DNA from: Alistipes excrementigallinarum | GTDB lineage: Bacteria > Bacteroidota > Bacteroidia > Bacteroidales > Rikenellaceae | Assembly: GCA_019112825.1 (NCBI GenBank) | Contig: DXIP01000012.1 | Location: 1-58,629, forward strand | Reading direction: 5' to 3' | Length of the DNA: 58,629 nt | Shown: positions 23,086 to 31,515 of the stretch, piece after piece | How positions within the stretch are numbered: the first letter of the stretch is position 1 | Layout of the letters: every line of letters begins with the position of its first letter | Notes under the pieces: generated by a model | The model's database searches: none | What the model was told of the DNA's origin: nothing | What the model saw: the letters and a program-made list of their open reading frames with translations, nothing else | Position numbers and translations under genes: made by a program

Positions 23086-24960
23086 CTACCGTCCGAGCAG
23101 CGCGCGCAGAATCGCCTCCTCGTCGTAGCCGCAGAGGGCGTAGAGCTGGGCCGGCGTGCCGTGCTCGACCCATGCGTCGCCCACGCCGAGCGCATGCACC
23201 TCGACCTGGTAGCCGCGCCGGTTGAAGAAGGCCGCAACGGCCTCGCCCACACCGCCGCGCAGCGAGCCGTCCTCGACGGTCACCACCCGCTTGAAGGTGC
23301 GTCCCACCTCGTCGAGCAGTTCCTCGTCGAGCGGCTTGACGAAGCGCAGGTCGTAGTGCGCCGCCTCGACCCCCTCGCGGGCGGCCCGTTCGGCGGCGCG
23401 GGCCGCGAAGTTGCCCACCGGCCCGACCGTGAGCAGCGCCACGTCGCCCCCCTCGCGCAGCCGCCGGCCGCGCCCCACGGGAAGCGTCTCGAAGGGGCAG
23501 CCACGCCACGGGGCGCCGACTCCGTTGCCGCGCGGATAGCGGAGCATGAAGGGTCCGCCCCACTGCAGCGCCGTGTACATCATGTTGCGCAGCTCCGTCT
23601 CGTTCATCGGCGCGGCGATGACCAGCCCGGGAACGGTGGCGAAGGCGACCATGTCGAACAGACCGTGGTGCGTCACGCCGTCCTCGCCCACGATGCCGCC
23701 CCGGTCGAGGCACAGCACCACGGGCAGATGCTGTATGGCCACGTCGTGAATCACATTGTCGTAGGCGCGCTGCATGAAGGTCGAGTAGATGTTGCAGAAG
23801 GGGACCATCCCCGCGGCGGCCAGACCGGCCGAGAAGGTGACGGCGTGGCCCTCGGCGATGCCCACGTCGAAGCAGCGCTCGGGCATCTCGCGTATGAGGA
23901 TGTTCATCGAGCAGCCCGAGGGCATGGCCGGCGTGATGCCCACCACGCGCCGGTCGAGCCGCGCCAGGTCGAGGAGCGTCTCGCCGAAGACATCCTGGTA
24001 GCGCGCCGTGCCCGACGGTGAGACGATGCGCTCGCCCGTATCGAGGTTGAAGCGCCCCGGGGCGTGCCATACGGGCTGGTCGTGCTCGGCCGGCAGGTAG
24101 CCCTTGCCCTTGACCGTCATGACGTGGAGCAGCTTCGGGCCGCCGATGTCGTGCAGGCCGCGCAGCGTGCGCACCAGCTCCTTGAGGTTGTGGCCGTCGA
24201 CCGGGCCGAAGTAGCGGAAGTTGAGGCTCTCGAAGAGGTTGCTCTTGTTGAGCAGCCCCTGCTTGATGGCGTTGCCCGTCTTCTGGCAGAGGCGCAGCAG
24301 CCGCGGCGTATGCGACAGCACGCCCCAGAGCCGCTGCTTGAGGCGGTTGTAGTGGACCGAGGTCGAAATCTTGAGCAGGTAGTTCTTCAGCGCGCCGGTG
24401 GCCTGGTCGATGGCCATGTTGTTGTCGTTGAGAATCACCAGCAGGTCGGTGCCCTTGCTCGCCCCGGCGTTGTTGAGCCCCTCGAAGGCCAGACCGCCCG
24501 TCATGGCGCCGTCGCCGATGACGGCCACCACCTTGCGCCGCTCGCCCCGCAGCTCGGCGGCCTTGGCCATGCCGAAGGCGGCCGAAATCGAGACCGAGGC
24601 GTGGCCCCCGCCGAAGGCGTCGTACTCGCTCTCGGCCATGCGCGGGAAGCCGCTGATGCCCCCCAGCTGCCGCTTGTGGCGGAAGGCCTCGCGGCGGCCG
24701 GTGATGATTTTGTGGGGATAGGTCTGGTGTCCCACGTCCCAGACAATCTTGTCGTCGGGCGTGTCGTAGACGTAGTGGAGCGCCGCGGCAAGCTCCACGG
24801 CACCGAGGCTCGAGGCCAGGTGGCCGGGGTTGACCGAGCACTGTTCGATGATATAGTGGCGCAGCTCGTCGCAATAGCGGCGCAGCTCCTCCTCGGAGAG
24901 GCGCTTCAGGTCGCGCGGCGAGTCGACTTTGTCAAGCAGTTTGTAGTAATCGGAAGGCAT
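23086..24960 (-). CDS. dxs: 1-deoxy-D-xylulose-5-phosphate synthase
   Basis: 624-aa thiamine-diphosphate transketolase-type enzyme making DXP from pyruvate and glyceraldehyde 3-phosphate, first step of the MEP isoprenoid pathway. Visible: VWDVGHQTYPHKIITGR, the ThDP/Mg site VVAVIGDGAMTGGLAFEGLNN, and in the pyrimidine-binding domain VLCLDRGGIVGEDGVTHHG and AIAEGHA-type GIAEGHAVTFSAG. The ATG at 24960 gives the normal start MPSDYYKLLDKVDSP; a longer reading crosses the promoter. It faces pyrH divergently. Two TGTACA boxes flank its predicted transcription start. Confidence 0.96.
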   Translation of the reverse strand: MPSDYYKLLDKVDSPRDLKRLSEEELRRYCDELRHYIIEQCSVNPGHLASSLGAVELAAALHYVYDTPDDKIVWDVGHQTYPHKIITGRREAFRHKRQLGGISGFPRMAESEYDAFGGGHASVSISAAFGMAKAAELRGERRKVVAVIGDGAMTGGLAFEGLNNAGASKGTDLLVILNDNNMAIDQATGALKNYLLKISTSVHYNRLKQRLWGVLSHTPRLLRLCQKTGNAIKQGLLNKSNLFESLNFRYFGPVDGHNLKELVRTLRGLHDIGGPKLLHVMTVKGKGYLPAEHDQPVWHAPGRFNLDTGERIVSPSGTARYQDVFGETLLDLARLDRRVVGITPAMPSGCSMNILIREMPERCFDVGIAEGHAVTFSAGLAAAGMVPFCNIYSTFMQRAYDNVIHDVAIQHLPVVLCLDRGGIVGEDGVTHHGLFDMVAFATVPGLVIAAPMNETELRNMMYTALQWGGPFMLRYPRGNGVGAPWRGCPFETLPVGRGRRLREGGDVALLTVGPVGNFAARAAERAAREGVEAAHYDLRFVKPLDEELLDEVGRTFKRVVTVEDGSLRGGVGEAVAAFFNRRGYQVEVHALGVGDAWVEHGTPAQLYALCGYDEEAILRALLGR

Positions 24961-24963
24961 GTC

Positions 24964-24980
24964 TGTACAAAAGCTGTACA
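24964..24980. promoter_or_regulatory. Paired TGTACA boxes at the dxs transcription start
   Basis: The palindrome TGTACA occurs at 24964-24969 and 24975-24980, 11 bp apart, between the -7 box and the ATG. The spacing of one helical turn suits a dimeric repressor, but no regulator is identified. Confidence 0.3.
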
Positions 24981-24986
24981 AAGATA
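24979..24986 (-). promoter_or_regulatory. -7 box of the dxs promoter
   Basis: Minus-strand TATCTTTG, 18 bases before the dxs ATG. Confidence 0.6.
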
Positions 24987-25131
24987 GTGATTTTTGCGAA
25001 ACGCGTGCATGCCGGCCCCATTTTCGCCCGGCGGAGGGTGCGGCAGGGTGCGGGAAGGGGCCGGCAGAGGAATCGTCCGACCTCGGGCGAATTGGAGCTT
25101 CCGAATAGCGATTTTTTCCGAAAAAATTTCC

Positions 25132-25139
25132 TATCTTCG
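25132..25139 (+). promoter_or_regulatory. Probable -7 box of the pyrH operon
   Basis: TATCTTCG differs from TAnnTTTG at one position and lies 23 bases before the pyrH ATG. Confidence 0.45.
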
Positions 25140-25162
25140 CAAAACGATAACTGTCATCTTGC

Positions 25163-25870
25163 ATGAAATACAGACGAATTCTTCTGAAACTGAGCGGTGA
25201 ATCGCTCCAGGGTTCCCAGAAATACGGGCTCGACCCGGCACAGCTCCAGTCCTACGCCGAGCAAATCAAGGCGGCTGCGGCCGAAGGCTTCCAAATCGGC
25301 ATCGTCATCGGCGGCGGCAACATCTTCCGCGGGCTGAGCGGCGCCAAGCGCGGCTTCGACCGCGTCAAGGGCGACCAGATGGGGATGCTGGCCACCATCA
25401 TCAACTCGCTGGCGCTCCAGTCGGCGCTCGAGGACAACGGCGTCAAGGCGCGCGTGCTCACCTCGATTCGCATGGAGCCCATCGGCGAATACTACTCCAA
25501 GGCGAAGGCCATCGAGTATCTCGAGGCGGGCGAGGTGGTCATCATCGGCGGCGGCACGTCGAACCCCTACTTTACGACCGACTCGGCGGCGGCGCTGCGC
25601 GGCATCGAAATCGAGGCCGACGTGCTGCTCAAGGGGACGCGCGTGGACGGCATCTACACGGCCGACCCCGAGAAGGACCCCACGGCCACGAAGTTCGACC
25701 GCATCTCGTTCGAGGAGGTGCTCGACCGCCGGCTGAAGGTGATGGACCTGACGGCCTTCACGCTCTGCCGCGAGAACGGGCTGGGCATCGTCGTCTTCGA
25801 CATGGACACGCCGGGCAATCTGGGCAAGGTGCTTGCCGGAGAGCCCATCGGCACCGTCGTCGGACGATAA
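25163..25870 (+). CDS. pyrH: UMP kinase
   Basis: 235-aa bacterial UMP kinase of the amino-acid-kinase fold, phosphorylating UMP to UDP. Motifs: KLSGESLQG, IVIGGGNIFRG, GDQMGMLATIINSLALQ, VIIGGGTSNPYFTTDSAAALR and TRVDGIYTADPEKDP. Length and start are standard. First gene of a probable operon with a small membrane protein, a TlpA-like protein and frr; pyrH-frr linkage is widely conserved. Confidence 0.97.
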   Translation: MKYRRILLKLSGESLQGSQKYGLDPAQLQSYAEQIKAAAAEGFQIGIVIGGGNIFRGLSGAKRGFDRVKGDQMGMLATIINSLALQSALEDNGVKARVLTSIRMEPIGEYYSKAKAIEYLEAGEVVIIGGGTSNPYFTTDSAAALRGIEIEADVLLKGTRVDGIYTADPEKDPTATKFDRISFEEVLDRRLKVMDLTAFTLCRENGLGIVVFDMDTPGNLGKVLAGEPIGTVVGR

Positions 25871-25885
25871 CGCCGCGCTGCCGCC

Positions 25886-26290
25886 ATGCGGAAGCGGAGC
25901 GATACCGACCCCGCCCCCAGGGGCCCGGAGCCGAAACCCGAGGTAAGGGACGCGAAGACGCAACCCGGGGCAAGGGAGCCGGAGGTACGACCCGATGCGA
26001 TGACGCCGGAACCAGCTGCAAGGGGCGCGGAGGCACAACCCGGGGCAAGGTACGCGGAGGCGCAACCCGGGGCCATCCGGGAGCAGGCCGAAGAGGGCAG
26101 AGGAGGCAGAGGCCGCCGGGAGGTATGCTATCTGCGCCGCCACGCATGGGCCGTCGGCCGGCTGCTGTGCGGCGCGGGGGCGCTGGCGGTACTCGGAACG
26201 CTGCGCGGCGAGGTGCCGCTGCTCTTTGCGCTGCTGGCCCTTTGGGGCGCTGGCGAGCTCCTCTACGGAGCACTCCGCCGCCGGGAATAA
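25886..26290 (+). CDS. Possible small membrane protein, low-complexity N-terminus
   Basis: 134-aa candidate in frame 15 bases after pyrH. The last 55 residues look like a real two-helix membrane protein (helices around AVGRLLCGAGALAVL and LLFALLALWGAGELL, ending in LRRRE). The first 75 residues are repetitive (EAQPGAR, EVRPDA), encoded by purine-rich low-complexity DNA like the intergenic islands. No family recognised. Either the C-terminal part is a real gene whose start has been swamped by repeat growth, or the whole reading is chance. Confidence 0.4.
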   Translation: MRKRSDTDPAPRGPEPKPEVRDAKTQPGAREPEVRPDAMTPEPAARGAEAQPGARYAEAQPGAIREQAEEGRGGRGRREVCYLRRHAWAVGRLLCGAGALAVLGTLRGEVPLLFALLALWGAGELLYGALRRRE

Positions 26291-26450
26291 GGGCGGCGAA
26301 TAAAGAGGTGCAGGAAATAATAAGGGGCGCCGGGGATAAGGGATGCCGAAACCGGCACGTGACACCGGGGAGGGAAGGAACAGCCGACCCGCCGGAAGGG
26401 AGCGGAGGATGGACCAACCGCAGGGAAGGCACTCGACCCGCCGGAAACCG
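26291..26450. repeat. Purine-rich low-complexity island
   Basis: Plus-strand G/A-rich sequence with degenerate units such as GGAAGGAAC and GGGAAGG, filling the gap before the TlpA-like gene. Confidence 0.55.
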
Positions 26451-26488
26451 AGCCCAAAATGAACCAGACAACCAGACAAGAAACGAAT

Positions 26489-27103
26489 ATGGCAACAAGA
26501 ACCAAAAAGAGAAGCAACAACACGCTGTGGCTCCTGCTCGTACTGCTCGTCGTCGTGGGCGCCCTGGTCTATCTGCTGCCCGATGGCGGCGAAAAGAGTA
26601 CGGCCGCCGAGGGGGTGACCACCGAAACGGCCGCCGCGACGGAGGAGGAGATGCCCGTCGAGGCGACGCGCGTCCAGGTGGGCGACATGGCTCCCGACTT
26701 CACCGTCGAGATGTTCGACGGCAGCCGCACCACCCTCTCGTCGCTGCGCGGCAAGGTCGTGCTGCTCAACTTCTGGGCCACGTGGTGCCCGCCCTGCCGC
26801 AAGGAGCTGAAGCGGGTACAGCACGACGTCATCGACCGCTTCGCCGGCCGCGACTTCGTCTTCCTGCCCGTATCGCGGGGCGAGGAGCGCTCGGCCGTCG
26901 AGGCCTTCCGCCGCAAGACGGGCTACACCTTCGCCATGGGACTCGACCCCGACCAGCAGGTCTACGACCTCTACGCCGAGAACTACATCCCGCGCAACTT
27001 CCTCATCGACCGCGACGGCCGGATTGTCGCCCTGAGCGTGGGCTACGAGGAGCAGGAGTTCGACGCCCTGCTGGCCAAGATTGAACAGACGCTCGGCAAC
27101 TGA
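26489..27103 (+). CDS. TlpA-like thiol-disulfide oxidoreductase
   Basis: 204-aa membrane-anchored thioredoxin-fold protein: N-terminal helix (NTLWLLLVLLVVVGALVYLL, about 9-28), an acidic Ala/Thr/Glu linker, then a TlpA/ResA-like domain (about 65-204) with PDFTVEMFDG, the active site FWATWCPPCRKE and the cis-Pro region YIPRNFLIDRDG. It should reduce or transfer disulfides in the periplasm, for example for cytochrome maturation. MATRTKKRSNN at 26489 is preferred over an ATG ten codons upstream because the sequence before it looks like an A-rich leader. frr follows after 45 bases. Confidence 0.88.
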   Translation: MATRTKKRSNNTLWLLLVLLVVVGALVYLLPDGGEKSTAAEGVTTETAAATEEEMPVEATRVQVGDMAPDFTVEMFDGSRTTLSSLRGKVVLLNFWATWCPPCRKELKRVQHDVIDRFAGRDFVFLPVSRGEERSAVEAFRRKTGYTFAMGLDPDQQVYDLYAENYIPRNFLIDRDGRIVALSVGYEEQEFDALLAKIEQTLGN

Positions 27104-27148
27104 CGGCGCAACGCACTACGAACAACAATACAACAAACGCATAAAAAC

Positions 27149-27706
27149 ATGGATACCAAAACGATTCTCAACGAAGCCTCCGCACGCATGCAGAAGGCCA
27201 TCGACCATCTGGAGGAGGAGCTCATCAACGTACGCGCCGGCAAGGCGTCGCCCACGGTGCTCAACGGAGTGATGGTGGACTACTTCGGTTCGCAGGTACC
27301 CGTATCGGGCGCCGCGAGCGTCACGGTTCCCGACGCGAAGACGATTCTCATCCAGCCGTGGGACAAGAAGATGCTGCGCGTGATTGAGAAGGCGATTCTC
27401 GACTCGAACATCGGACTCACCCCCTCGAACAACGGCGAGCAGATTCGCCTGACGATTCCGCCGCTGACCGAGGACCGGCGCAAGGAGCTGGTCAAGCAGG
27501 TGCGCGGTGAGGCCGAGACGGCCCGCATCAGCCTGCGCAACGCCCGCCGCGACGCGGTGGAGGCCTTCAAGAAGGCTCAGAAGGAGGGCATGCCCGAGGA
27601 TGAGTCGAAGGATGGCGAGACGCAGACGCAGAAGCTGCTCGAGAAGTTCACCAAGCTGCTCGACGGCGTTCTGGAGCGCAAGGAGAAGGAGATTATGACC
27701 GTCTGA
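27149..27706 (+). CDS. frr: Ribosome recycling factor
   Basis: 185-aa RRF, which with EF-G splits ribosomes after termination. Typical segments: INVRAGKASPTVLNGVMVDYFGS (domain I), QVPVSGAASVTVPDAKTILIQPWD (domain II hinge) and LTEDRRKELVKQVRGEAE. Full length. Downstream neighbour of pyrH as in many bacteria; ends at a strong terminator. Confidence 0.97.
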   Translation: MDTKTILNEASARMQKAIDHLEEELINVRAGKASPTVLNGVMVDYFGSQVPVSGAASVTVPDAKTILIQPWDKKMLRVIEKAILDSNIGLTPSNNGEQIRLTIPPLTEDRRKELVKQVRGEAETARISLRNARRDAVEAFKKAQKEGMPEDESKDGETQTQKLLEKFTKLLDGVLERKEKEIMTV

Positions 27707-27854
27707 GTCAGGCCCTTCCCGAGGCAAGCTCCCGACGGGGTATCGGGCATAAGGTCGCCGCAGCCGAAGAGAGCCGGTGGCAGCCGACTGCTGCCGGAAA
27801 GGCTTCGACTCGTTGTCGAAAGACCGCCCGTCCCAGCCAACAAAACGCAAAATG

Positions 27855-27891
27855 AAAGCACCGCCCCTCACAATGGGGACGGTGCTTTTTT
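27855..27891 (+). terminator. Terminator of the pyrH-frr operon
   Basis: AAAGCACCG-CCCC (27855-27867) pairs with GGGG-A-CGGTGC (27875-27885), followed by six T. Confidence 0.85.
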
Positions 27892-28363
27892 CATGTCCGG
27901 CGGTCCCGTCTCCGTGTCTGGGCCCCACCCGCCAATAGGCACCACGCCGCGGCTCGCACCAAAGGCCCGGACCGGCCGACAAGCGGACCCGCGCCGCAGC
28001 CCACATCAAGGGCCCGGCGGAGCTTCCCTTCCCGCACCCTCCATCCGAAAGCGGGCGGAACCCGGGGTATCCGCGAAGCCTCCCCAAAAACGGCAGACAA
28101 AAGCCGAACGGCATCCGGGCATGGACCTCTCCCTCGCCACTCCATCCGGAGCGGACAGAAAACCGGAGGCTCCGGCAAAGGCCGCAAACAGAGGAGAAGG
28201 AGGGACGGAGGGGAAGGAGGGGAAGGAGGAAGGGAAGGAGAAAAGGGGGAAGGAAGCCAGAAAGCAGGAAAGCAGAAAAGCTGGGAAGCAGGAAGCCGGA
28301 AAGCGGGGAAGCCGGGAAGCGGGGAAGCCGGGAAGCGGGGAAGCCGGGAAGCGGGCGGAGGCA
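27892..28363. repeat. Low-complexity gap between frr and eno
   Basis: No gene is supported in these 470 bases. The right part (about 28190-28355) is plus-strand purine-rich and ends in tandem 16-bp units GGGAAGCCGGGAAGCG. The left part is GC-rich without clear structure. Confidence 0.7.
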
Positions 28364-28400
28364 TAAAAAAACGGAGGCGCACCGTCGCGTGCACCTCCGC
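28364..28400 (-). terminator. Terminator of eno
   Basis: GGAGGCGC (28373-28380) pairs with GCACCTCC (28391-28398, one G-U pair), followed on the minus strand by seven T. Confidence 0.8.
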
Positions 28401-28433
28401 CTGCGGCTCTCAGCAGAGCCTTGCGTATCGGAA

Positions 28434-29723
28434 TTACTTGTTGCGGTAAATCTTCTTGTAGCCGTAGATAGCCTCGTCGCCGAGCTCCTCCTCGATACGG
28501 AGCAGCTGGTTGTACTTGGCCATACGGTCCGAACGCGACATCGAGCCGGTCTTAATCTGGCCCGAGTTGGTAGCCACGGCGATGTCGGCAATCGTCGAGT
28601 CCTCGGTCTCACCCGAACGGTGCGAGGTTACCGACGTGTAGCCGGCGCGGTGTGCCATCTCGATGGCGTCGAGCGTCTCGGTCAGCGTACCAATCTGGTT
28701 TACCTTGATGAGAATCGAGTTGGCGCAGCCCATCTCGATACCCTTCTTCAGGAAGTCGACGTTCGTTACGAAGAGGTCGTCGCCCACCAGCTGGCACTTG
28801 TCGCCGATTTCGGCCGTCAGCATCTGCCAGCCTTCCCAGTCGTTCTCCGACATACCGTCCTCAATCGAGTCGATGGGGTACTTGGCAATCAGGCCCTTGA
28901 GGTACTCTACCTGCTCCTTCGAAGTGCGCTTTGCACCCTTCTCGCCCTCGAATACCGTGTAGTCGTAGATGCCGTCCTTGTAGAACTCCGACGAAGCGCA
29001 GTCCATGCCAATCATGACATCCTTGCCCGGAACATAGCCGGCCTTCTCGATGGCCTTGATAATCGAATCCAGAGCATCCTCCGTACCGTTCAGTGCGGGA
29101 GCGAAGCCGCCCTCATCACCTACAGCCGTCGAAAGACCGCGCTCGTGGAGCACCTTCTTGAGGTTGTGGAAGACCTCGGCGCCCATGCGCAGACCCTCCT
29201 TGAGCGAGGGAGCGCCCACGGGGCGAATCATGAACTCCTGGAATGCGATGGGGGCATCCGAGTGCGAACCGCCGTTGATGATGTTCATCATCGGAACGGG
29301 CAGCGTCTTGGCGTTGGCACCACCGATATAGCGGTAGAGGGGCATGCCGAAGTAGTCGGCAGCAGCGCGGGCCACGGCCAGCGAAACGCCCAGGATGGCG
29401 TTGGCGCCGAGGTTCGACTTGGTCTTCGTGCCGTCGAGGGCAATCATCGCCTTGTCGATGCCGACCTGGTCGGAAACGTTCATGCCGATGATGGCGGGGG
29501 CGATTACGTCGTTGACATTCTGCACGGCCTTCTGTACGCCCTTGCCCAGATAGCGGCTCTTGTCGCCGTCACGGAGCTCGAGGGCCTCGTTCTCACCCGT
29601 CGATGCGCCGCTCGGAACAGCTGCGCGACCGAAGGCGCCGGATACGGTACGAACTTCGACCTCAACGGTCGGATTGCCTCGCGAGTCGAGGATTTCCCTT
29701 GCGTGAATCTCTACAATCTGCAT
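28434..29723 (-). CDS. eno: Enolase
   Basis: 429-aa phosphopyruvate hydratase (2-phosphoglycerate to PEP). It starts MQIVEIHAREILDSRGNPTVEVEV; the mobile loop is VPSGASTGENEALELRDG, the catalytic Glu region is GDEGGFAPALNG, metal ligands are in IGMDCASSEF and SIEDGMSEND, and the signature is LIKVNQIGTLTETLDA, then SHRSGETED. Full length. The start at 29723 is the family start; a longer reading passes the -7 box. Codon use here is less GC-biased than in its neighbours, as expected for a highly expressed gene. Confidence 0.98.
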   Translation of the reverse strand: MQIVEIHAREILDSRGNPTVEVEVRTVSGAFGRAAVPSGASTGENEALELRDGDKSRYLGKGVQKAVQNVNDVIAPAIIGMNVSDQVGIDKAMIALDGTKTKSNLGANAILGVSLAVARAAADYFGMPLYRYIGGANAKTLPVPMMNIINGGSHSDAPIAFQEFMIRPVGAPSLKEGLRMGAEVFHNLKKVLHERGLSTAVGDEGGFAPALNGTEDALDSIIKAIEKAGYVPGKDVMIGMDCASSEFYKDGIYDYTVFEGEKGAKRTSKEQVEYLKGLIAKYPIDSIEDGMSENDWEGWQMLTAEIGDKCQLVGDDLFVTNVDFLKKGIEMGCANSILIKVNQIGTLTETLDAIEMAHRAGYTSVTSHRSGETEDSTIADIAVATNSGQIKTGSMSRSDRMAKYNQLLRIEEELGDEAIYGYKKIYRNK

Positions 29724-29789
29724 AGTCGTAATAATTTGATTATGGTTTGAATAACTTAATTTCCAATCGGTTTCGTGCGATTTGCACCG

Positions 29790-29797
29790 CAAAGGTA
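29790..29797 (-). promoter_or_regulatory. -7 box of the eno promoter
   Basis: Minus-strand TACCTTTG, giving a leader of about 60 bases before eno. Confidence 0.65.
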
Positions 29798-29882
29798 CAA
29801 AATTATCGGGAAAAGAGTATTTCCTCTCCGTTATTTTTTCACACAAAGCGGGCCGCAAATTTGGCAATTCGCCGCAAATTTC

Positions 29883-29890
29883 TATCTTTG
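29883..29890 (+). promoter_or_regulatory. -7 box of the antiporter promoter
   Basis: TATCTTTG, 53 bases before the ATG at 29944. Confidence 0.6.
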
Positions 29891-29943
29891 TTCCCCAACA
29901 TCAACCCGCAAACCCTTAAAAAAACGCCTCAGGCATCCCGCCC

Positions 29944-31161
29944 ATGCGCAAAGTTCTCTCCTTTTCCCTGCTTCTGATGCTGGGACTCGTCGCCTCGCAG
30001 CTGCTCCCCGGAGTGCTCGGCGAGGGCTACGCCGCCTTCAAGACCGGCTCCGACACGCTGCTCTACATCTGTCTGGCCTTCATCATGATAAACGTCGGAC
30101 GTGAGTTCGAAATCGACAAGTCGCGCTGGAAGAGCTATACGGCCGACTACTTCATCGCCATGGCCACCGCCGCGCTGCCGTGGCTGCTCATCGCCCTCTA
30201 CTACGTCTTCGTGCTGCTCCCCTCCGACCTCTGGAGCTCGCCCGAGGCGTGGAAGGAGAACCTGCTGCTGAGCCGCTTTGCGGCCCCCACCTCGGCCGGC
30301 ATCCTCTTCACGATGCTGGCGGCGCTGAGCCTCAAGTCGAGCTGGATTTACCGCAAGATTCAGGTGCTGGCCATCTTCGACGACCTGGACACCATTCTGC
30401 TGATGATACCGCTGCAGATTATGATGATAGGGATGCGCTGGCAGCTCTTCGCCGTGCTGCTGGTGGTCATCGTGCTGCTCACCTTCGGCTGGCGGCGGCT
30501 CGGGCACTACGACGTGCGGCAGGACTGGAAGGCCGTGCTAGGCTACGCCGTGGTGGTCTTCGCCGCCACGCAGGCGGTCTATCTGGTAACCAAGCACCTC
30601 TACGGCCCCGAGCACAGCATCCACATCGAGGTGCTGCTGCCGGCCTTCGTGACGGGCATGGTCATGCGCCACCGCCACATCGACACCCCCGCCGAGCAGC
30701 GCGCCTCGACCGGCGTCTCGTTCCTCTTCATGTTCCTCGTGGGGCTGAGCATGCCGTTGGTCACTGGGGCGCCCCATCCGGTCGAGAGCCTCGCCGGAGG
30801 CCACTCGGTCACCGGTTCGCAGCCCGTCATGCCGTGGGGCATCATGCTGCTCCACGTGGTGGCCGTCTCGGCGCTCTCGAATCTGGGCAAGCTCGTGCCG
30901 ATGTTCTTCTACCGCGACCGCCGCAAGAGCGAGCGTCTGGCCCTCTCGATTGGCATGTTCACCCGCGGCGAGGTGGGAGCCGGCGTCATCTTCATCGCCC
31001 TGGGCTACAATCTGGGCGGCCCGGCGCTGATTATCTCGGCGCTGACGCTCGTGCTGAACCTCATCCTCACGGGCGGATTCGTCGTCTGGGTCAAGCGGCT
31101 GGCGCTGCGCTCGGCCGCACCCGAGGAAGGCCCCGCAGCGGGCTCCGAAACGGCCGCCTGA
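29944..31161 (+). CDS. Cation:proton antiporter (CPA2/Kef-like)
   Basis: 405-aa membrane protein with about 11-12 helices, resembling Na+(K+)/H+ exchangers. MRKVLSFSLLLMLGLVASQLL begins helix 1, AFIMINVGREFEIDKS and FAAPTSAGILFTMLAAL line the first half, FDDLDTILLMIPLQ carries the acidic ion-binding region, and FTRGEVGAGVIFIALGYNLGG lies near the end. No TrkA-N or other regulatory domain is attached. It stands alone; ion preference cannot be read. Confidence 0.82.
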   Translation: MRKVLSFSLLLMLGLVASQLLPGVLGEGYAAFKTGSDTLLYICLAFIMINVGREFEIDKSRWKSYTADYFIAMATAALPWLLIALYYVFVLLPSDLWSSPEAWKENLLLSRFAAPTSAGILFTMLAALSLKSSWIYRKIQVLAIFDDLDTILLMIPLQIMMIGMRWQLFAVLLVVIVLLTFGWRRLGHYDVRQDWKAVLGYAVVVFAATQAVYLVTKHLYGPEHSIHIEVLLPAFVTGMVMRHRHIDTPAEQRASTGVSFLFMFLVGLSMPLVTGAPHPVESLAGGHSVTGSQPVMPWGIMLLHVVAVSALSNLGKLVPMFFYRDRRKSERLALSIGMFTRGEVGAGVIFIALGYNLGGPALIISALTLVLNLILTGGFVVWVKRLALRSAAPEEGPAAGSETAA

Positions 31162-31515
31162 GCCCAGCTCTACCGCCCGCGCCCGACCGACCTGCCGGTA
31201 CGGACTTGCCGACCGGTACAACCGACCTTCATCGATGCGGCCTCGCCGCCCCCGCCTCGGGCAGGGCAACGTTCCCGACCGACCGGCTTCCTCCAACATA
31301 GGCATAAAAAGCCCCGGACCCTGCTGCGGGTCCGGGGCTTTTTCCTCGAAGTCCGGGGCTTTTCCCTCGGAGTGCGGGATACGCACGGCCGCCAAGATGC
31401 GGCATGCGGCACGCCCGGGGCTTTTCGTCGGGATGCCGCAGCCGGCGCAACCTGTTCAGAGCACCGCCCCGGCGCAACCTGCCCAGAGCGACGCGCCGGG
31501 GCCGGGGCGCCGTTC
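31162..31515. other. Gap between the antiporter and copA genes
   Basis: 354 bases without a supported gene. Contents: the terminator at 31306-31345, a partial second copy of its right arm (TCCGGGGCTTTT at about 31352-31366), and GC-rich sequence. Confidence 0.6.
31306..31345. terminator. Bidirectional terminator, antiporter/copA convergent pair
   Basis: AAAAAGCCCCGGACCC (31306-31321) pairs perfectly with the mirrored arm at 31328-31343 around a six-base loop. A and T runs flank both sides. Confidence 0.85.

Noticed and set aside
24961..25164. N-terminal extension of Dxs by 68 residues
   Set aside because: The extension crosses the dxs and pyrH promoters and has no counterpart in Dxs proteins.
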